This document shows, piece by piece, positions 1 through 15,000 of a DNA stretch of 64,000 nt. Under the pieces are notes generated by a model, which saw nothing but the letters and a program-made list of their open reading frames with translations, searched no databases and was not told the origin of the DNA. The stretch covers positions 124,001-188,000 of the forward strand of contig JACZZP010000013.1 in assembly GCA_015183035.1 (NCBI GenBank), in the 5' to 3' direction. The position numbers were made by a program, and so were the translations under genes. Origin of the DNA: Meloidogyne chitwoodi. Taxonomy: Eukaryota > Nematoda > Chromadorea > Rhabditida > Meloidogynidae. Position 1 is the stretch's first letter. Every line of letters begins with the position of its first letter.

Positions 1-3000
1 ATGTTTTTCAGCGATGTTTTTCAGCGATGTTTTTCAGCGATCTTTTTCAGCGATCTTTTTCAGCGATGTTTTTCACCGATGTTTTTCAGCGATGTTTTTC
101 AGCGATGTTTTTCAGCGATGTTTTTCAGCGATGTTTTTCAGCGATGTTTTTCAGCGATCTTTTTCAGCGATCTTTTTCAGCGATGTTTTTCAGCGATGTT
201 TTTCAGCGATGTTTTTCAGCGATGTTTTTCAGCGATGTTTTTCAGCGATCTTTTTCAGCGATCTTTTTCACCGATGTTTTTCAGCGATGTTTTTCAGCGA
301 TGTTTTTCAGCGATGTTTTTCAGCGATGTTTTTCAGCGATGTTTTTCAGCGATCTTTTTCAGCGATCTTTTTCAGCGATGTTTTTCAGCGATCTTTTTCA
401 GCGATGTTTTTCAGCGATCTTTTTCAGCGATCTTTTTCAGCGATCTTTTTCAGCGATCTTTTTCAGCGATCTTTTTCAGCGATCTTTTTCAGCGATCTTT
501 TTCAGCGATCTTTTTCACCGATGTTTTTCAGCGATGTTTTTCAGCGATGTTTTTCAGCGATGTTTTTCAGCGATGTTTTTCAGCGATGTTTTTCAGCGAT
601 GTTTTTCAGCGATGTTTTTCAGCGATGTTTTTCAGCGATCTTTTTCAGCGATCTTTTTCAGCGATGTTTTTCACCGATGTTTTTCAGCGATGTTTTTCAG
701 CGATGTTTTTCAGCGATGTTTTTCAGCGATGTTTTTCAGCGATGTTTTTCAGCGATCTTTTTCAGCGATCTTTTTCAGCGATCTTTTTCAGCGATGTTTT
801 TCACCGATGTTTTTCAGCGATCTTTTTCAGCGATCTTTTTCAGCGATCTTTTTCAGCGATGTTTTTCACCGATGTTTTTCAGCGATGTTTTTCAGCGATG
901 TTTTTCAGCGATCTTTTTCAGCGATCTTTTTCAGCGATCTTTTTCAGCGATGTTTTTCACCGATGTTTTTCAGCGATGTTTTTCAGCGATGTTTTTCAGC
1001 GATGTTTTTCAGCGATGTTTTTCAGCGATGTTTTTCAGCGATGTTTTTCAGCGATGTTTTTCAGCGATCTTTTTCAGCGATCTTTTTCACCCATCTTTTT
1101 CAGCGATGTTTTTCAGCGATGTTTTTCAGCGATGTTTTTCAGCGATGTTTTTCAGCGATGTTTTTCAGCGATGTTTTTCAGCGATCTTTTTCAGCGATCT
1201 TTTTCACCGATCTTTTTCACCGATGTTTTTCAGCGATGTTTTTCAGCGATGTTTTTCAGCGATGTTTTTCAGCGATGTTTTTCAGCGATGTTTTTCAGCG
1301 ATGTTTTTCAGCGATGTTTTTCAGCGATGTTTTTCAGCGATGTTTTTCAGCGATGTTTTTCAGCGATGTTTTTCAGCGATGTTTTTCAGCGATCTTTTTC
1401 AGCGATCTTTTTCAGCGATCTTTTTCAGCGATCTTTTTCAGCGATCTTTTTCAGCGATCTTTTTCACCGATGTTTTTCAGCGATGTTTTTCAGCGATGTT
1501 TTTCAGCGATGTTTTTCAGCGATGTTTTTCAGCGATGTTTTTCAGCGATGTTTTTCAGCGATGTTTTTCAGCGATCTTTTTCAGCGATGTTTTTCAGCGA
1601 TGTTTTTCAGCGATGTTTTTCAGCGATGTTTTTCAGCGATGTTTTTCAGCGATCTTTTTCACCGATGTTTTTCAGCGATGTTTTTCAGCGATGTTTTTCA
1701 GCGATGTTTTTCAGCGATGTTTTTCAGCGATGTTTTTCAGCGATCTTTTTCAGCGATCTTTTTCAGCGATCTTTTTCAGCGATCTTTTTCACCGATGTTT
1801 TTCAGCGATCTTTTTCAGCGATCTTTTTCACCGATCTTTTTCACCGATGTTTTTCAGCGATGTTTTTCAGCGATGTTTTTCAGCGATGTTTTTCAGCGAT
1901 GTTTTTCAGCGATGTTTTTCAGCGATGTTTTTCAGCGATGTTTTTCAGCGATGTTTTTCAGCGATCTTTTTCAGCGATCTTTTTCACCGATGTTTTTCAG
2001 CGATGTTTTTCAGCGATGTTTTTCAGCGATGTTTTTCAGCGATGTTTTTCAGCGATGTTTTTCAGCGATCTTTTTCAGCGATCTTTTTCACCGATCTTTT
2101 TCACCGATGTTTTTCAGCGATGTTTTTCAGCGATGTTTTTCAGCGATGTTTTTCAGCGATGTTTTTCAGCGATGTTTTTCAGCGATGTTTTTCAGCGATC
2201 TTTTTCAGCGATCTTTTTCAGCGATCTTTTTCACCCATCTTTTTCAGCGATGTTTTTCAGCGATGTTTTTCAGCGATGTTTTTCAGCGATGTTTTTCAGC
2301 GATGTTTTTCAGCGATCTTTTTCAGCGATCTTTTTCACCGATCTTTTTCACCGATGTTTTTCAGCGATGTTTTTCAGCGATGTTTTTCAGCGATGTTTTT
2401 CAGCGATGTTTTTCAGCGATGTTTTTCAGCGATGTTTTTCAGCGATGTTTTTCAGCGATGTTTTTCAGCGATGTTTTTCAGCGATGTTTTTCAGCGATCT
2501 TTTTCAGCGATCTTTTTCAGCGATCTTTTTCACCGATGTTTTTCAGCGATGTTTTTCAGCGATGTTTTTCAGCGATGTTTTTCAGCGATGTTTTTCAGCG
2601 ATGTTTTTCAGCGATGTTTTTCAGCGATCTTTTTCAGCGATCTTTTTCAGCGATCTTTTTCAGCGATGTTTTTCACCGATGTTTTTCAGCGATGTTTTTC
2701 AGCGATGTTTTTCAGCGATGTTTTTCAGCGATGTTTTTCAGCGATGTTTTTCAGCGATGTTTTTCAGCGATGTTTTTCAGCGATCTTTTTCAGCGATCTT
2801 TTTCACCCATCTTTTTCAGCGATGTTTTTCAGCGATGTTTTTCAGCGATGTTTTTCAGCGATGTTTTTCAGCGATGTTTTTCAGCGATCTTTTTCAGCGA
2901 TCTTTTTCACCGATCTTTTTCACCGATGTTTTTCAGCGATGTTTTTCAGCGATGTTTTTCAGCGATGTTTTTCAGCGATGTTTTTCAGCGATGTTTTTCA

Positions 3001-6000
3001 GCGATGTTTTTCAGCGATGTTTTTCAGCGATGTTTTTCAGCGATCTTTTTCAGCGATCTTTTTCAGCGATCTTTTTCAGCGATCTTTTTCAGCGATCTTT
3101 TTCAGCGATCTTTTTCAGCGATCTTTTTCAGCGATCTTTTTCAGCGATCTTTTTCAGCGATCTTTTTCAGCGATGTTTTTCAGCGATCTTTTTCAGCGAT
3201 CTTTTTCAGCGATCTTTTTCAGCGATCTTTTTCAGCGATCTTTTTCACCGATCTTTTTCAGCGATGTTTTTCAGCGATCTTTTTCACCCATCTTTTTCAG
3301 CGATGTTTTTCAGCGATGTTTTTCAGCGATGTTTTTCAGCGATGTTTTTCAGCGATGTTTTTCAGCGATCTTTTTCACCGATCTTTTTCACCGATGTTTT
3401 TCAGCGATGTTTTTCAGCGATGTTTTTCAGCGATGTTTTTCAGCGATGTTTTTCAGCGATGTTTTTCAGCGATCTTTTTCAGCGATCTTTTTCAGCGATC
3501 TTTTTCACCGATGTTTTTCAGCGATGTTTTTCAGCGATGTTTTTCAGCGATGTTTTTCAGCGATCTTTTTCAGCGATCTTTTTCAGCGATCTTTTTCAGC
3601 GATCTTTTTCAGCGATCTTTTTCAGCGATGTTTTTCAGCGATGTTTTTCAGCGATGTTTTTCAGCGATGTTTTTCAGCGATGTTTTTCAGCGATGTTTTT
3701 CAGCGATGTTTTTCAGCGATCTTTTTCAGCGATCTTTTTCAGCGATCTTTTTCACCGATGTTTTTCAGCGATGTTTTTCAGCGATGTTTTTCAGCGATGT
3801 TTTTCAGCGATGTTTTTCAGCGATGTTTTTCAGCGATCTTTTTCAGCGATCTTTTTCAGCGATCTTTTTCAGCGATCTTTTTCAGCGATGTTTTTCAGCG
3901 ATCTTTTTCACCCATCTTTTTCAGCGATGTTTTTCAGCGATGTTTTTCAGCGATGTTTTTCAGCGATCTTTTTCAGCGATCTTTTTCACCGATCTTTTTC
4001 ACCGATGTTTTTCAGCGATCTTTTTCAGCGATCTTTTTCACCAATGTTTTTCAGCGATGTTTTTCAGCGATGTTTTTCAGCGATGTTTTTCAGCGATGTT
4101 TTTCAGCGATGTTTTTCAGCGATGTTTTTCAGCGATGTTTTTCAGCGATCTTTTTCAGCGATCTTTTTCAGCGATCTTTTTCACCGATCTTTTTCACCGA
4201 TGTTTTTCAGCGATGTTTTTCAGCGATGTTTTTCAGCGATGTTTTTCAGCGATGTTTTTCAGCGATGTTTTTCAGCGATCTTTTTCAGCGATCTTTTTCA
4301 GCGATCTTTTTCACCGATGTTTTTCAGCGATGTTTTTCAGCGATGTTTTTCAGCGATGTTTTTCAGCGATGTTTTTCAGCGATGTTTTTCAGCGATGTTT
4401 TTCAGCGATGTTTTTCAGCGATCTTTTTCAGCGATCTTTTTCAGCGATCTTTTTCAGCGATCTTTTTCACCGATCTTTTTCAGCGATGTTTTTCAGCGAT
4501 CTTTTTCACCCATCTTTTTCAGCGATGTTTTTCAGCGATGTTTTTCAGCGATGTTTTTCAGCGATCTTTTTCAGCGATCTTTTTCACCGATCTTTTTCAC
4601 CGATGTTTTTCAGCGATCTTTTTCAGCGATCTTTTTCACCGATGTTTTTCAGCGATGTTTTTCAGCGATGTTTTTCAGCGATGTTTTTCAGCGATGTTTT
4701 TCAGCGATGTTTTTCAGCGATGTTTTTCAGCGATCTTTTTCAGCGATCTTTTTCACCGATGTTTTTCAGCGATGTTTTTCAGCGATGTTTTTCAGCGATG
4801 TTTTTCAGCGATGTTTTTCAGCGATGTTTTTCAGCGATGTTTTTCAGCGATGTTTTTCAGCGATGTTTTTCAGCGATCTTTTTCAGCGATCTTTTTCACC
4901 GATCTTTTTCACCGATGTTTTTCAGCGATCTTTTTCAGCGATCTTTTTCACCGATGTTTTTCAGCGATGTTTTTCAGCGATGTTTTTCAGCGATGTTTTT
5001 CACCGATGTTTTTCAGCGATGTTTTTCAGCGATGTTTTTCAGCGATGTTTTTCAGCGATGTTTTTCAGCGATCTTTTTCAGCGATGTTTTTCAGCGATGT
5101 TTTTCAGCGATGTTTTTCAGCGATGTTTTTCAGCGATGTTTTTCAGCGATGTTTTTCAGCGATCTTTTTCAGCGATCTTTTTCACCCATCTTTTTCAGCG
5201 ATGTTTTTCAGCGATGTTTTTCAGCGATGTTTTTCAGCGATGTTTTTCAGCGATGTTTTTCAGCGATCTTTTTCAGCGATCTTTTTCACCGATCTTTTTC
5301 ACCGATGTTTTTCAGCGATGTTTTTCAGCGATGTTTTTCAGCGATGTTTTTCAGCGATGTTTTTCAGCGATGTTTTTCAGCGATCTTTTTCAGCGATCTT
5401 TTTCACCGATCTTTTTCAGCGATGTTTTTCAGCGATCTTTTTCACCCATCTTTTTCAGCGATGTTTTTCAGCGATGTTTTTCAGCGATGTTTTTCAGCGA
5501 TGTTTTTCAGCGATGTTTTTCAGCGATCTTTTTCACCGATCTTTTTCACCGATGTTTTTCAGCGATGTTTTTCAGCGATGTTTTTCAGCGATGTTTTTCA
5601 GCGATGTTTTTCAGCGATCTTTTTCAGCGATCTTTTTCAGCGATCTTTTTCACCGATGTTTTTCAGCGATGTTTTTCAGCGATGTTTTTCAGCGATGTTT
5701 TTCAGCGATCTTTTTCAGCGATCTTTTTCAGCGATCTTTTTCAGCGATCTTTTTCAGCGATCTTTTTCAGCGATGTTTTTCAGCGATGTTTTTCAGCGAT
5801 GTTTTTCAGCGATGTTTTTCAGCGATGTTTTTCAGCGATGTTTTTCAGCGATGTTTTTCAGCGATGTTTTTCAGCGATGTTTTTCAGCGATGTTTTTCAG
5901 CGATGTTTTTCAGCGATGTTTTTCAGCGATGTTTTTCAGCGATGTTTTTCAGCGATGTTTTTCAGCGATCTTTTTCAGCGATCTTTTTCACCGATCTTTT

Positions 6001-9000
6001 TCACCGATGTTTTTCAGCGATGTTTTTCAGCGATGTTTTTCAGCGATGTTTTTCAGCGATGTTTTTCAGCGATGTTTTTCAGCGATGTTTTTCAGCGATG
6101 TTTTTCAGCGATGTTTTTCAGCGATCTTTTTCAGCGATCTTTTTCAGCGATCTTTTTCAGCGATCTTTTTCACCGATCTTTTTCAGCGATGTTTTTCAGC
6201 GATCTTTTTCACCCATCTTTTTCAGCGATGTTTTTCAGCGATGTTTTTCAGCGATGTTTTTCAGCGATGTTTTTCAGCGATGTTTTTCAGCGATCTTTTT
6301 CAGCGATCTTTTTCACCGATCTTTTTCACCGATGTTTTTCAGCGATGTTTTTCAGCGATGTTTTTCAGCGATGTTTTTCAGCGATGTTTTTCAGCGATGT
6401 TTTTCAGCGATGTTTTTCAGCGATGTTTTTCAGCGATCTTTTTCAGCGATCTTTTTCATCGATGTTTTTCAGCGATGTTTTTCAGCGATGTTTTTCAGCG
6501 ATGTTTTTCAGCGATGTTTTTCAGCGATGTTTTTCAGCGATGTTTTTCAGCGATCTTTTTCAGCGATCTTTTTCACCGATCTTTTTCACCGATGTTTTTC
6601 AGCGATGTTTTTCAGCGATGTTTTTCAGCGATGTTTTTCAGCGATGTTTTTCAGCGATGTTTTTCAGCGATGTTTTTCAGCGATGTTTTTCAGCGATCTT
6701 TTTCAGCGATCTTTTTCACCCATCTTTTTCAGCGATGTTTTTCAGCGATGTTTTTCAGCGATGTTTTTCAGCGATGTTTTTCAGCGATGTTTTTCAGCGA
6801 TGTTTTTCAGCGATGTTTTTCAGCGATGTTTTTCAGCGATCTTTTTCAGCGATCTTTTTCACCCATCTTTTTCAGCGATGTTTTTCAGCGATGTTTTTCA
6901 GCGATGTTTTTCAGCGATGTTTTTCAGCGATCTTTTTCAGCGATCTTTTTCACCGATCTTTTTCACCGATGTTTTTCAGCGATGTTTTTCAGCGATGTTT
7001 TTCAGCGATGTTTTTCAGCGATGTTTTTCAGCGATGTTTTTCAGCGATGTTTTTCAGCGATGTTTTTCAGCGATCTTTTTCAGCGATCTTTTTCAGCGAT
7101 CTTTTTCACCGATGTTTTTCAGCGATGTTTTTCAGCGATGTTTTTCAGCGATGTTTTTCAGCGATGTTTTTCAGCGATGTTTTTCAGCGATCTTTTTCAG
7201 CGATCTTTTTCAGCGATCTTTTTCAGCGATGTTTTTCACCGATGTTTTTCAGCGATGTTTTTCAGCGATGTTTTTCAGCGATGTTTTTCAGCGATGTTTT
7301 TCAGCGATGTTTTTCAGCGATGTTTTTCAGCGATGTTTTTCAGCGATGTTTTTCAGCGATCTTTTTCAGCGATCTTTTTCACCCATCTTTTTCAGCGATG
7401 TTTTTCAGCGATGTTTTTCAGCGATGTTTTTCAGCGATGTTTTTCAGCGATGTTTTTCAGCGATCTTTTTCAGCGATCTTTTTCACCGATCTTTTTCACC
7501 GATGTTTTTCAGCGATGTTTTTCAGCGATGTTTTTCAGCGATGTTTTTCAGCGATGTTTTTCAGCGATGTTTTTCAGCGATGTTTTTCAGCGATGTTTTT
7601 CAGCGATGTTTTTCAGCGATGTTTTTCAGCGATCTTTTTCAGCGATCTTTTTCAGCGATCTTTTTCAGCGATCTTTTTCAGCGATCTTTTTCAGCGATCT
7701 TTTTCACCGATCTTTTTCAGCGATGTTTTTCAGCGATCTTTTTCACCCATCTTTTTCAGCGATGTTTTTCAGCGATGTTTTTCAGCGATGTTTTTCACCG
7801 ATGTTTTTCAGCGATCTTTTTCAGCGATCTTTTTCACCGATCTTTTTCACCGATGTTTTTCAGCGATGTTTTTCAGCGATCTTTTTCAGCGATGTTTTTC
7901 AGCGATCTTTTTCAGCGATCTTTTTCACCCATCTTTTTCAGCGATGTTTTTCAGCGATGTTTTTCAGCGATGTTTTTCAGCGATGTTTTTCAGCGATGTT
8001 TTTCAGCGATCTTTTTCAGCGATCTTTTTCACCGATCTTTTTCACCGATGTTTTTCAGCGATGTTTTTCAGCGATGTTTTTCAGCGATGTTTTTCAGCGA
8101 TGTTTTTCAGCGATGTTTTTCAGCGATGTTTTTCAGCGATGTTTTTCAGCGATGTTTTTCAGCGATCTTTTTCAGCGATCTTTTTCAGCGATCTTTTTCA
8201 GCGATCTTTTTCAGCGATCTTTTTCAGCGATCTTTTTCACCGATCTTTTTCAGCGATGTTTTTCAGCGATCTTTTTCACCCATCTTTTTCAGCGATGTTT
8301 TTCAGCGATGTTTTTCAGCGATGTTTTTCAGCGATGTTTTTCAGCGATCTTTTTCAGCGATCTTTTTCACCGATCTTTTTCACCGATGTTTTTCAGCGAT
8401 GTTTTTCAGCGATCTTTTTCAGCGATCTTTTTCAGCGATCTTTTTCAGCGATCTTTTTCAGCGATCTTTTTCAGCGATCTTTTTCAGCGATCTTTTTCAC
8501 CGATGTTTTTCAGCGATGTTTTTCAGCGATGTTTTTCAGCGATGTTTTTCAGCGATCTTTTTCAGCGATCTTTTTCAGCGATCTTTTTCAGCGATCTTTT
8601 TCAGCGATCTTTTTCAGCGATGTTTTTCAGCGATGTTTTTCAGCGATGTTTTTCAGCGATGTTTTTCAGCGATGTTTTTCAGCGATGTTTTTCAGCGATG
8701 TTTTTCAGCGATGTTTTTCAGCGATCTTTTTCAGCGATCTTTTTCAGCGATCTTTTTCACCGATGTTTTTCAGCGATGTTTTTCAGCGATGTTTTTCAGC
8801 GATGTTTTTCAGCGATGTTTTTCAGCGATGTTTTTCAGCGATCTTTTTCAGCGATCTTTTTCAGCGATCTTTTTCAGCGATGTTTTTCAGCGATGTTTTT
8901 CAGCGATCTTTTTCAGCGATCTTTTTCAGCGATCTTTTTCAGCGATGTTTTTCAGCGATGTTTTTCAGCGATCTTTTTCAGCGATGTTTTTCAGCGATGT

Positions 9001-12000
9001 TTTTCAGCGATGTTTTTCAGCGATGTTTTTCAGCGATGTTTTTCAGCGATGTTTTTCAGCGATGTTTTTCAGCGATCTTTTTCAGCGATCTTTTTCAGCG
9101 ATCTTTTTCAGCGATCTTTTTCAGCGATCTTTTTCAGCGATGTTTTTCAGCGATCTTTTTCAGCGATCTTTTTCAGCGATCTTTTTCAGCGATCTTTTTC
9201 AGCGATCTTTTTCACCGATCTTTTTCAGCGATGTTTTTCAGCGATCTTTTTCACCCATCTTTTTCAGCGATGTTTTTCAGCGATGTTTTTCAGCGATGTT
9301 TTTCAGCGATGTTTTTCAGCGATCTTTTTCAGCGATCTTTTTCACCGATCTTTTTCACCGATGTTTTTCAGCGATGTTTTTCAGCGATGTTTTTCAGCGA
9401 TGTTTTTCAGCGATGTTTTTCAGCGATGTTTTTCAGCGATCTTTTTCAGCGATCTTTTTCAGCGATCTTTTTCACCGATGTTTTTCAGCGATGTTTTTCA
9501 GCGATGTTTTTCAGCGATGTTTTTCAGCGATCTTTTTCAGCGATCTTTTTCAGCGATCTTTTTCAGCGATCTTTTTCAGCGATCTTTTTCAGCGATGTTT
9601 TTCAGCGATGTTTTTCAGCGATGTTTTTCAGCGATGTTTTTCAGCGATGTTTTTCAGCGATGTTTTTCAGCGATGTTTTTCAGCGATGTTTTTCAGCGAT
9701 CTTTTTCAGCGATCTTTTTCAGCGATCTTTTTCACCGATGTTTTTCAGCGATGTTTTTCAGCGATGTTTTTCAGCGATGTTTTTCAGCGATGTTTTTCAG
9801 CGATGTTTTTCAGCGATCTTTTTCAGCGATCTTTTTCAGCGATCTTTTTCAGCGATCTTTTTCAGCGATGTTTTTCAGCGATCTTTTTCACCCATCTTTT
9901 TCAGCGATGTTTTTCAGCGATGTTTTTCAGCGATGTTTTTCAGCGATCTTTTTCAGCGATCTTTTTCACCGATCTTTTTCACCGATGTTTTTCAGCGATC
10001 TTTTTCAGCGATCTTTTTCACCAATGTTTTTCAGCGATGTTTTTCAGCGATGTTTTTCAGCGATGTTTTTCAGCGATGTTTTTCAGCGATGTTTTTCAGC
10101 GATGTTTTTCAGCGATGTTTTTCAGCGATCTTTTTCAGCGATCTTTTTCAGCGATCTTTTTCACCGATCTTTTTCACCGATGTTTTTCAGCGATGTTTTT
10201 CAGCGATGTTTTTCAGCGATGTTTTTCAGCGATGTTTTTCAGCGATGTTTTTCAGCGATCTTTTTCAGCGATCTTTTTCAGCGATCTTTTTCACCGATGT
10301 TTTTCAGCGATGTTTTTCAGCGATGTTTTTCAGCGATGTTTTTCAGCGATGTTTTTCAGCGATGTTTTTCAGCGATGTTTTTCAGCGATGTTTTTCAGCG
10401 ATCTTTTTCAGCGATCTTTTTCAGCGATCTTTTTCAGCGATCTTTTTCACCGATCTTTTTCAGCGATGTTTTTCAGCGATCTTTTTCACCCATCTTTTTC
10501 AGCGATGTTTTTCAGCGATGTTTTTCAGCGATGTTTTTCAGCGATCTTTTTCAGCGATCTTTTTCACCGATCTTTTTCACCGATGTTTTTCAGCGATCTT
10601 TTTCAGCGATCTTTTTCACCGATGTTTTTCAGCGATGTTTTTCAGCGATGTTTTTCAGCGATGTTTTTCAGCGATGTTTTTCAGCGATGTTTTTCAGCGA
10701 TCTTTTTCAGCGATCTTTTTCACCGATGTTTTTCAGCGATGTTTTTCAGCGATGTTTTTCAGCGATGTTTTTCAGCGATGTTTTTCAGCGATGTTTTTCA
10801 GCGATGTTTTTCAGCGATGTTTTTCAGCGATGTTTTTCAGCGATCTTTTTCAGCGATCTTTTTCACCGATCTTTTTCACCGATGTTTTTCAGCGATCTTT
10901 TTCAGCGATCTTTTTCACCGATGTTTTTCAGCGATGTTTTTCAGCGATGTTTTTCAGCGATGTTTTTCAGCGATGTTTTTCACCGATGTTTTTCACCGAT
11001 GTTTTTCAGCGATGTTTTTCAGCGATGTTTTTCAGCGATGTTTTTCAGCGATCTTTTTCAGCGATCTTTTTCACCGATCTTTTTCACCGATCTTTTTCAC
11101 CGATCTTTTTCAGCGATCTTTTTCAGCGATCTTTTTCACCGATCTTTTTCACCGATGTTTTTCAGCGATGTTTTTCAGCGATGTTTTTCAGCGATGTTTT
11201 TCAGCGATGTTTTTCAGCGATGTTTTTCAGCGATGTTTTTCAGCGATCTTTTTCAGCGATCTTTTTCACCGATGTTTTTCAGCGATGTTTTTCAGCGATG
11301 TTTTTCAGCGATGTTTTTCAGCGATGTTTTTCAGCGATGTTTTTCAGCGATGTTTTTCAGCGATGTTTTTCAGCGATGTTTTTCAGCGATCTTTTTCAGC
11401 GATCTTTTTCACCGATCTTTTTCACCGATGTTTTTCAGCGATGTTTTTCAGCGATGTTTTTCAGCGATGTTTTTCAGCGATGTTTTTCAGCGATGTTTTT
11501 CAGCGATGTTTTTCAGCGATGTTTTTCAGCGATCTTTTTCAGCGATCTTTTTCACCGATGTTTTTCAGCGATGTTTTTCAGCGATGTTTTTCAGCGATGT
11601 TTTTCAGCGATGTTTTTCAGCGATGTTTTTCAGCGATGTTTTTCAGCGATGTTTTTCAGCGATGTTTTTCAGCGATGTTTTTCAGCGATGTTTTTCAGCG
11701 ATGTTTTTCAGCGATGTTTTTCAGCGATGTTTTTCAGCGATCTTTTTCAGCGATCTTTTTCAGCGATCTTTTTCACCGATCTTTTTCAGCGATGTTTTTC
11801 AGCGATCTTTTTCACCCATCTTTTTCAGCGATGTTTTTCAGCGATCTTTTTCACCCATCTTTTTCAGCGATGTTTTTCAGCGATGTTTTTCAGCGATGTT
11901 TTTCAGCGATCTTTTTCAGCGATCTTTTTCACCGATCTTTTTCACCGATGTTTTTCAGCGATCTTTTTCAGCGATCTTTTTCACCGATGTTTTTCAGCGA

Positions 12001-15000
12001 TGTTTTTCAGCGATGTTTTTCAGCGATGTTTTTCAGCGATGTTTTTCAGCGATGTTTTTCAGCGATGTTTTTCAGCGATCTTTTTCAGCGATCTTTTTCA
12101 GCGATCTTTTTCAGCGATGTTTTTCAGCGATGTTTTTCAGCGATGTTTTTCAGCGATGTTTTTCAGCGATGTTTTTCAGCGATGTTTTTCAGCGATCTTT
12201 TTCAGCGATCTTTTTCAGCGATCTTTTTCACCGATGTTTTTCAGCGATGTTTTTCAGCGATCTTTTTCAGCGATCTTTTTCACCGATGTTTTTCAGCGAT
12301 GTTTTTCAGCGATGTTTTTCAGCGATGTTTTTCAGCGATCTTTTTCAGCGATCTTTTTCAGCGATCTTTTTCAGCGATCTTTTTCACCGATGTTTTTCAG
12401 CGATGTTTTTCAGCGATGTTTTTCAGCGATGTTTTTCAGCGATGTTTTTCAGCGATCTTTTTCAGCGATCTTTTTCAGCGATCTTTTTCACCGATGTTTT
12501 TCACCGATCTTTTTCACCGATCTTTTTCACCGATGTTTTTCAGCGATGTTTTTCAGCGATGTTTTTCAGCGATGTTTTTCAGCGATCTTTTTCAGCGATC
12601 TTTTTCAGCGATCTTTTTCAGCGATCTTTTTCACCGATGTTTTTCAGCGATGTTTTTCACCGATCTTTTTCACCGATGTTTTTCAGCGATGTTTTTCAGC
12701 GATGTTTTTCAGCGATGTTTTTCAGCGATGTTTTTCAGCGATCTTTTTCAGCGATGTTTTTCAGCGATCTTTTTCAGCGATCTTTTTCAGCGATCTTTTT
12801 CACCGATGTTTTTCACCGATGTTTTTCAGCGATGTTTTTCAGCGATGTTTTTCAGCGATGTTTTTCAGCGATGTTTTTCAGCGATGTTTTTCAGCGATGT
12901 TTTTCAGCGATGTTTTTCAGCGATGTTTTTCACCGATGTTTTTCAGCGATGTTTTTCAGCGATGTTTTTCAGCGATGTTTTTCAGCGATGTTTTTCAGCG
13001 ATGTTTTTCAGCGATGTTTTTCAGCGATGTTTTTCAGCGATCTTTTTCAGCGATCTTTTTCACCGATCTTTTTCACCGATGTTTTTCAGCGATCTTTTTC
13101 AGCGATCTTTTTCACCCATCTTTTTCAGCGATGTTTTTCAGCGATGTTTTTCAGCGATCTTTTTCAGCGATCTTTTTCACCGATGTTTTTCAGCGATGTT
13201 TTTCAGCGATGTTTTTCAGCGATGTTTTTCAGCGATGTTTTTCAGCGATCTTTTTCAGCGATCTTTTTCACCGATGTTTTTCAGCGATGTTTTTCAGCGA
13301 TCTTTTTCAGCGATCTTTTTCACCGATCTTTTTCACCGATGTTTTTCAGCGATCTTTTTCAGCGATCTTTTTCACCCATCTTTTTCAGCGATGTTTTTCA
13401 GCGATGTTTTTCAGCGATCTTTTTCAGCGATCTTTTTCACCGATGTTTTTCAGCGATGTTTTTCAGCGATGTTTTTCAGCGATGTTTTTCAGCGATGTTT
13501 TTCAGCGATCTTTTTCAGCGATCTTTTTCACCGATGTTTTTCACCGATGTTTTTCAGCGATGTTTTTCAGCGATGTTTTTCAGCGATGTTTTTCAGCGAT
13601 GTTTTTCAGCGATGTTTTTCAGCGATGTTTTTCAGCGATGTTTTTCAGCGATGTTTTTCAGCGATGTTTTTCAGCGATGTTTTTCAGCGATGTTTTTCAC
13701 CGATGTTTTTCAGCGATGTTTTTCAGCGATGTTTTTCAGCGATGTTTTTCAGCGATGTTTTTCAGCGATGTTTTTCAGCGATGTTTTTCAGCGATCTTTT
13801 TCAGCGATCTTTTTCACCGATCTTTTTCACCGATGTTTTTCAGCGATCTTTTTCAGCGATCTTTTTCACCCATCTTTTTCAGCGATGTTTTTCAGCGATG
13901 TTTTTCAGCGATCTTTTTCAGCGATCTTTTTCACCGATGTTTTTCAGCGATCTTTTTCACCCATCTTTTTCAGCGATGTTTTTCAGCGATGTTTTTCAGC
14001 GATGTTTTTCAGCGATCTTTTTCAGCGATCTTTTTCACCGATCTTTTTCACCGATGTTTTTCAGCGATCTTTTTCAGCGATCTTTTTCACCGATGTTTTT
14101 CAGCGATGTTTTTCAGCGATGTTTTTCAGCGATGTTTTTCAGCGATGTTTTTCAGCGATGTTTTTCAGCGATCTTTTTCAGCGATCTTTTTCAGCGATCT
14201 TTTTCAGCGATGTTTTTCAGCGATGTTTTTCAGCGATGTTTTTCAGCGATGTTTTTCAGCGATGTTTTTCAGCGATGTTTTTCAGCGATCTTTTTCAGCG
14301 ATCTTTTTCAGCGATGTTTTTCAGCGATGTTTTTCAGCGATGTTTTTCAGCGATGTTTTTCAGCGATGTTTTTCAGCGATGTTTTTCAGCGATGTTTTTC
14401 AGCGATGTTTTTCAGCGATGTTTTTCAGCGATGTTTTTCAGCGATGTTTTTCAGCGATGTTTTTCAGCGATGTTTTTCAGCGATGTTTTTCAGCGATCTT
14501 TTTCAGCGATCTTTTTCAGCGATCTTTTTCAGCGATCTTTTTCACCGATGTTTTTCAGCGATGTTTTTCAGCGATGTTTTTCAGCGATGTTTTTCAGCGA
14601 TGTTTTTCAGCGATCTTTTTCAGCGATCTTTTTCAGCGATCTTTTTCACCGATGTTTTTCACCGATCTTTTTCACCGATCTTTTTCACCGATGTTTTTCA
14701 GCGATGTTTTTCAGCGATGTTTTTCAGCGATGTTTTTCAGCGATCTTTTTCAGCGATCTTTTTCAGCGATCTTTTTCAGCGATCTTTTTCACCGATGTTT
14801 TTCAGCGATGTTTTTCACCGATCTTTTTCACCGATGTTTTTCAGCGATGTTTTTCAGCGATGTTTTTCAGCGATGTTTTTCAGCGATGTTTTTCAGCGAT
14901 CTTTTTCAGCGATGTTTTTCAGCGATCTTTTTCAGCGATCTTTTTCAGCGATCTTTTTCACCGATGTTTTTCACCGATGTTTTTCAGCGATGTTTTTCAG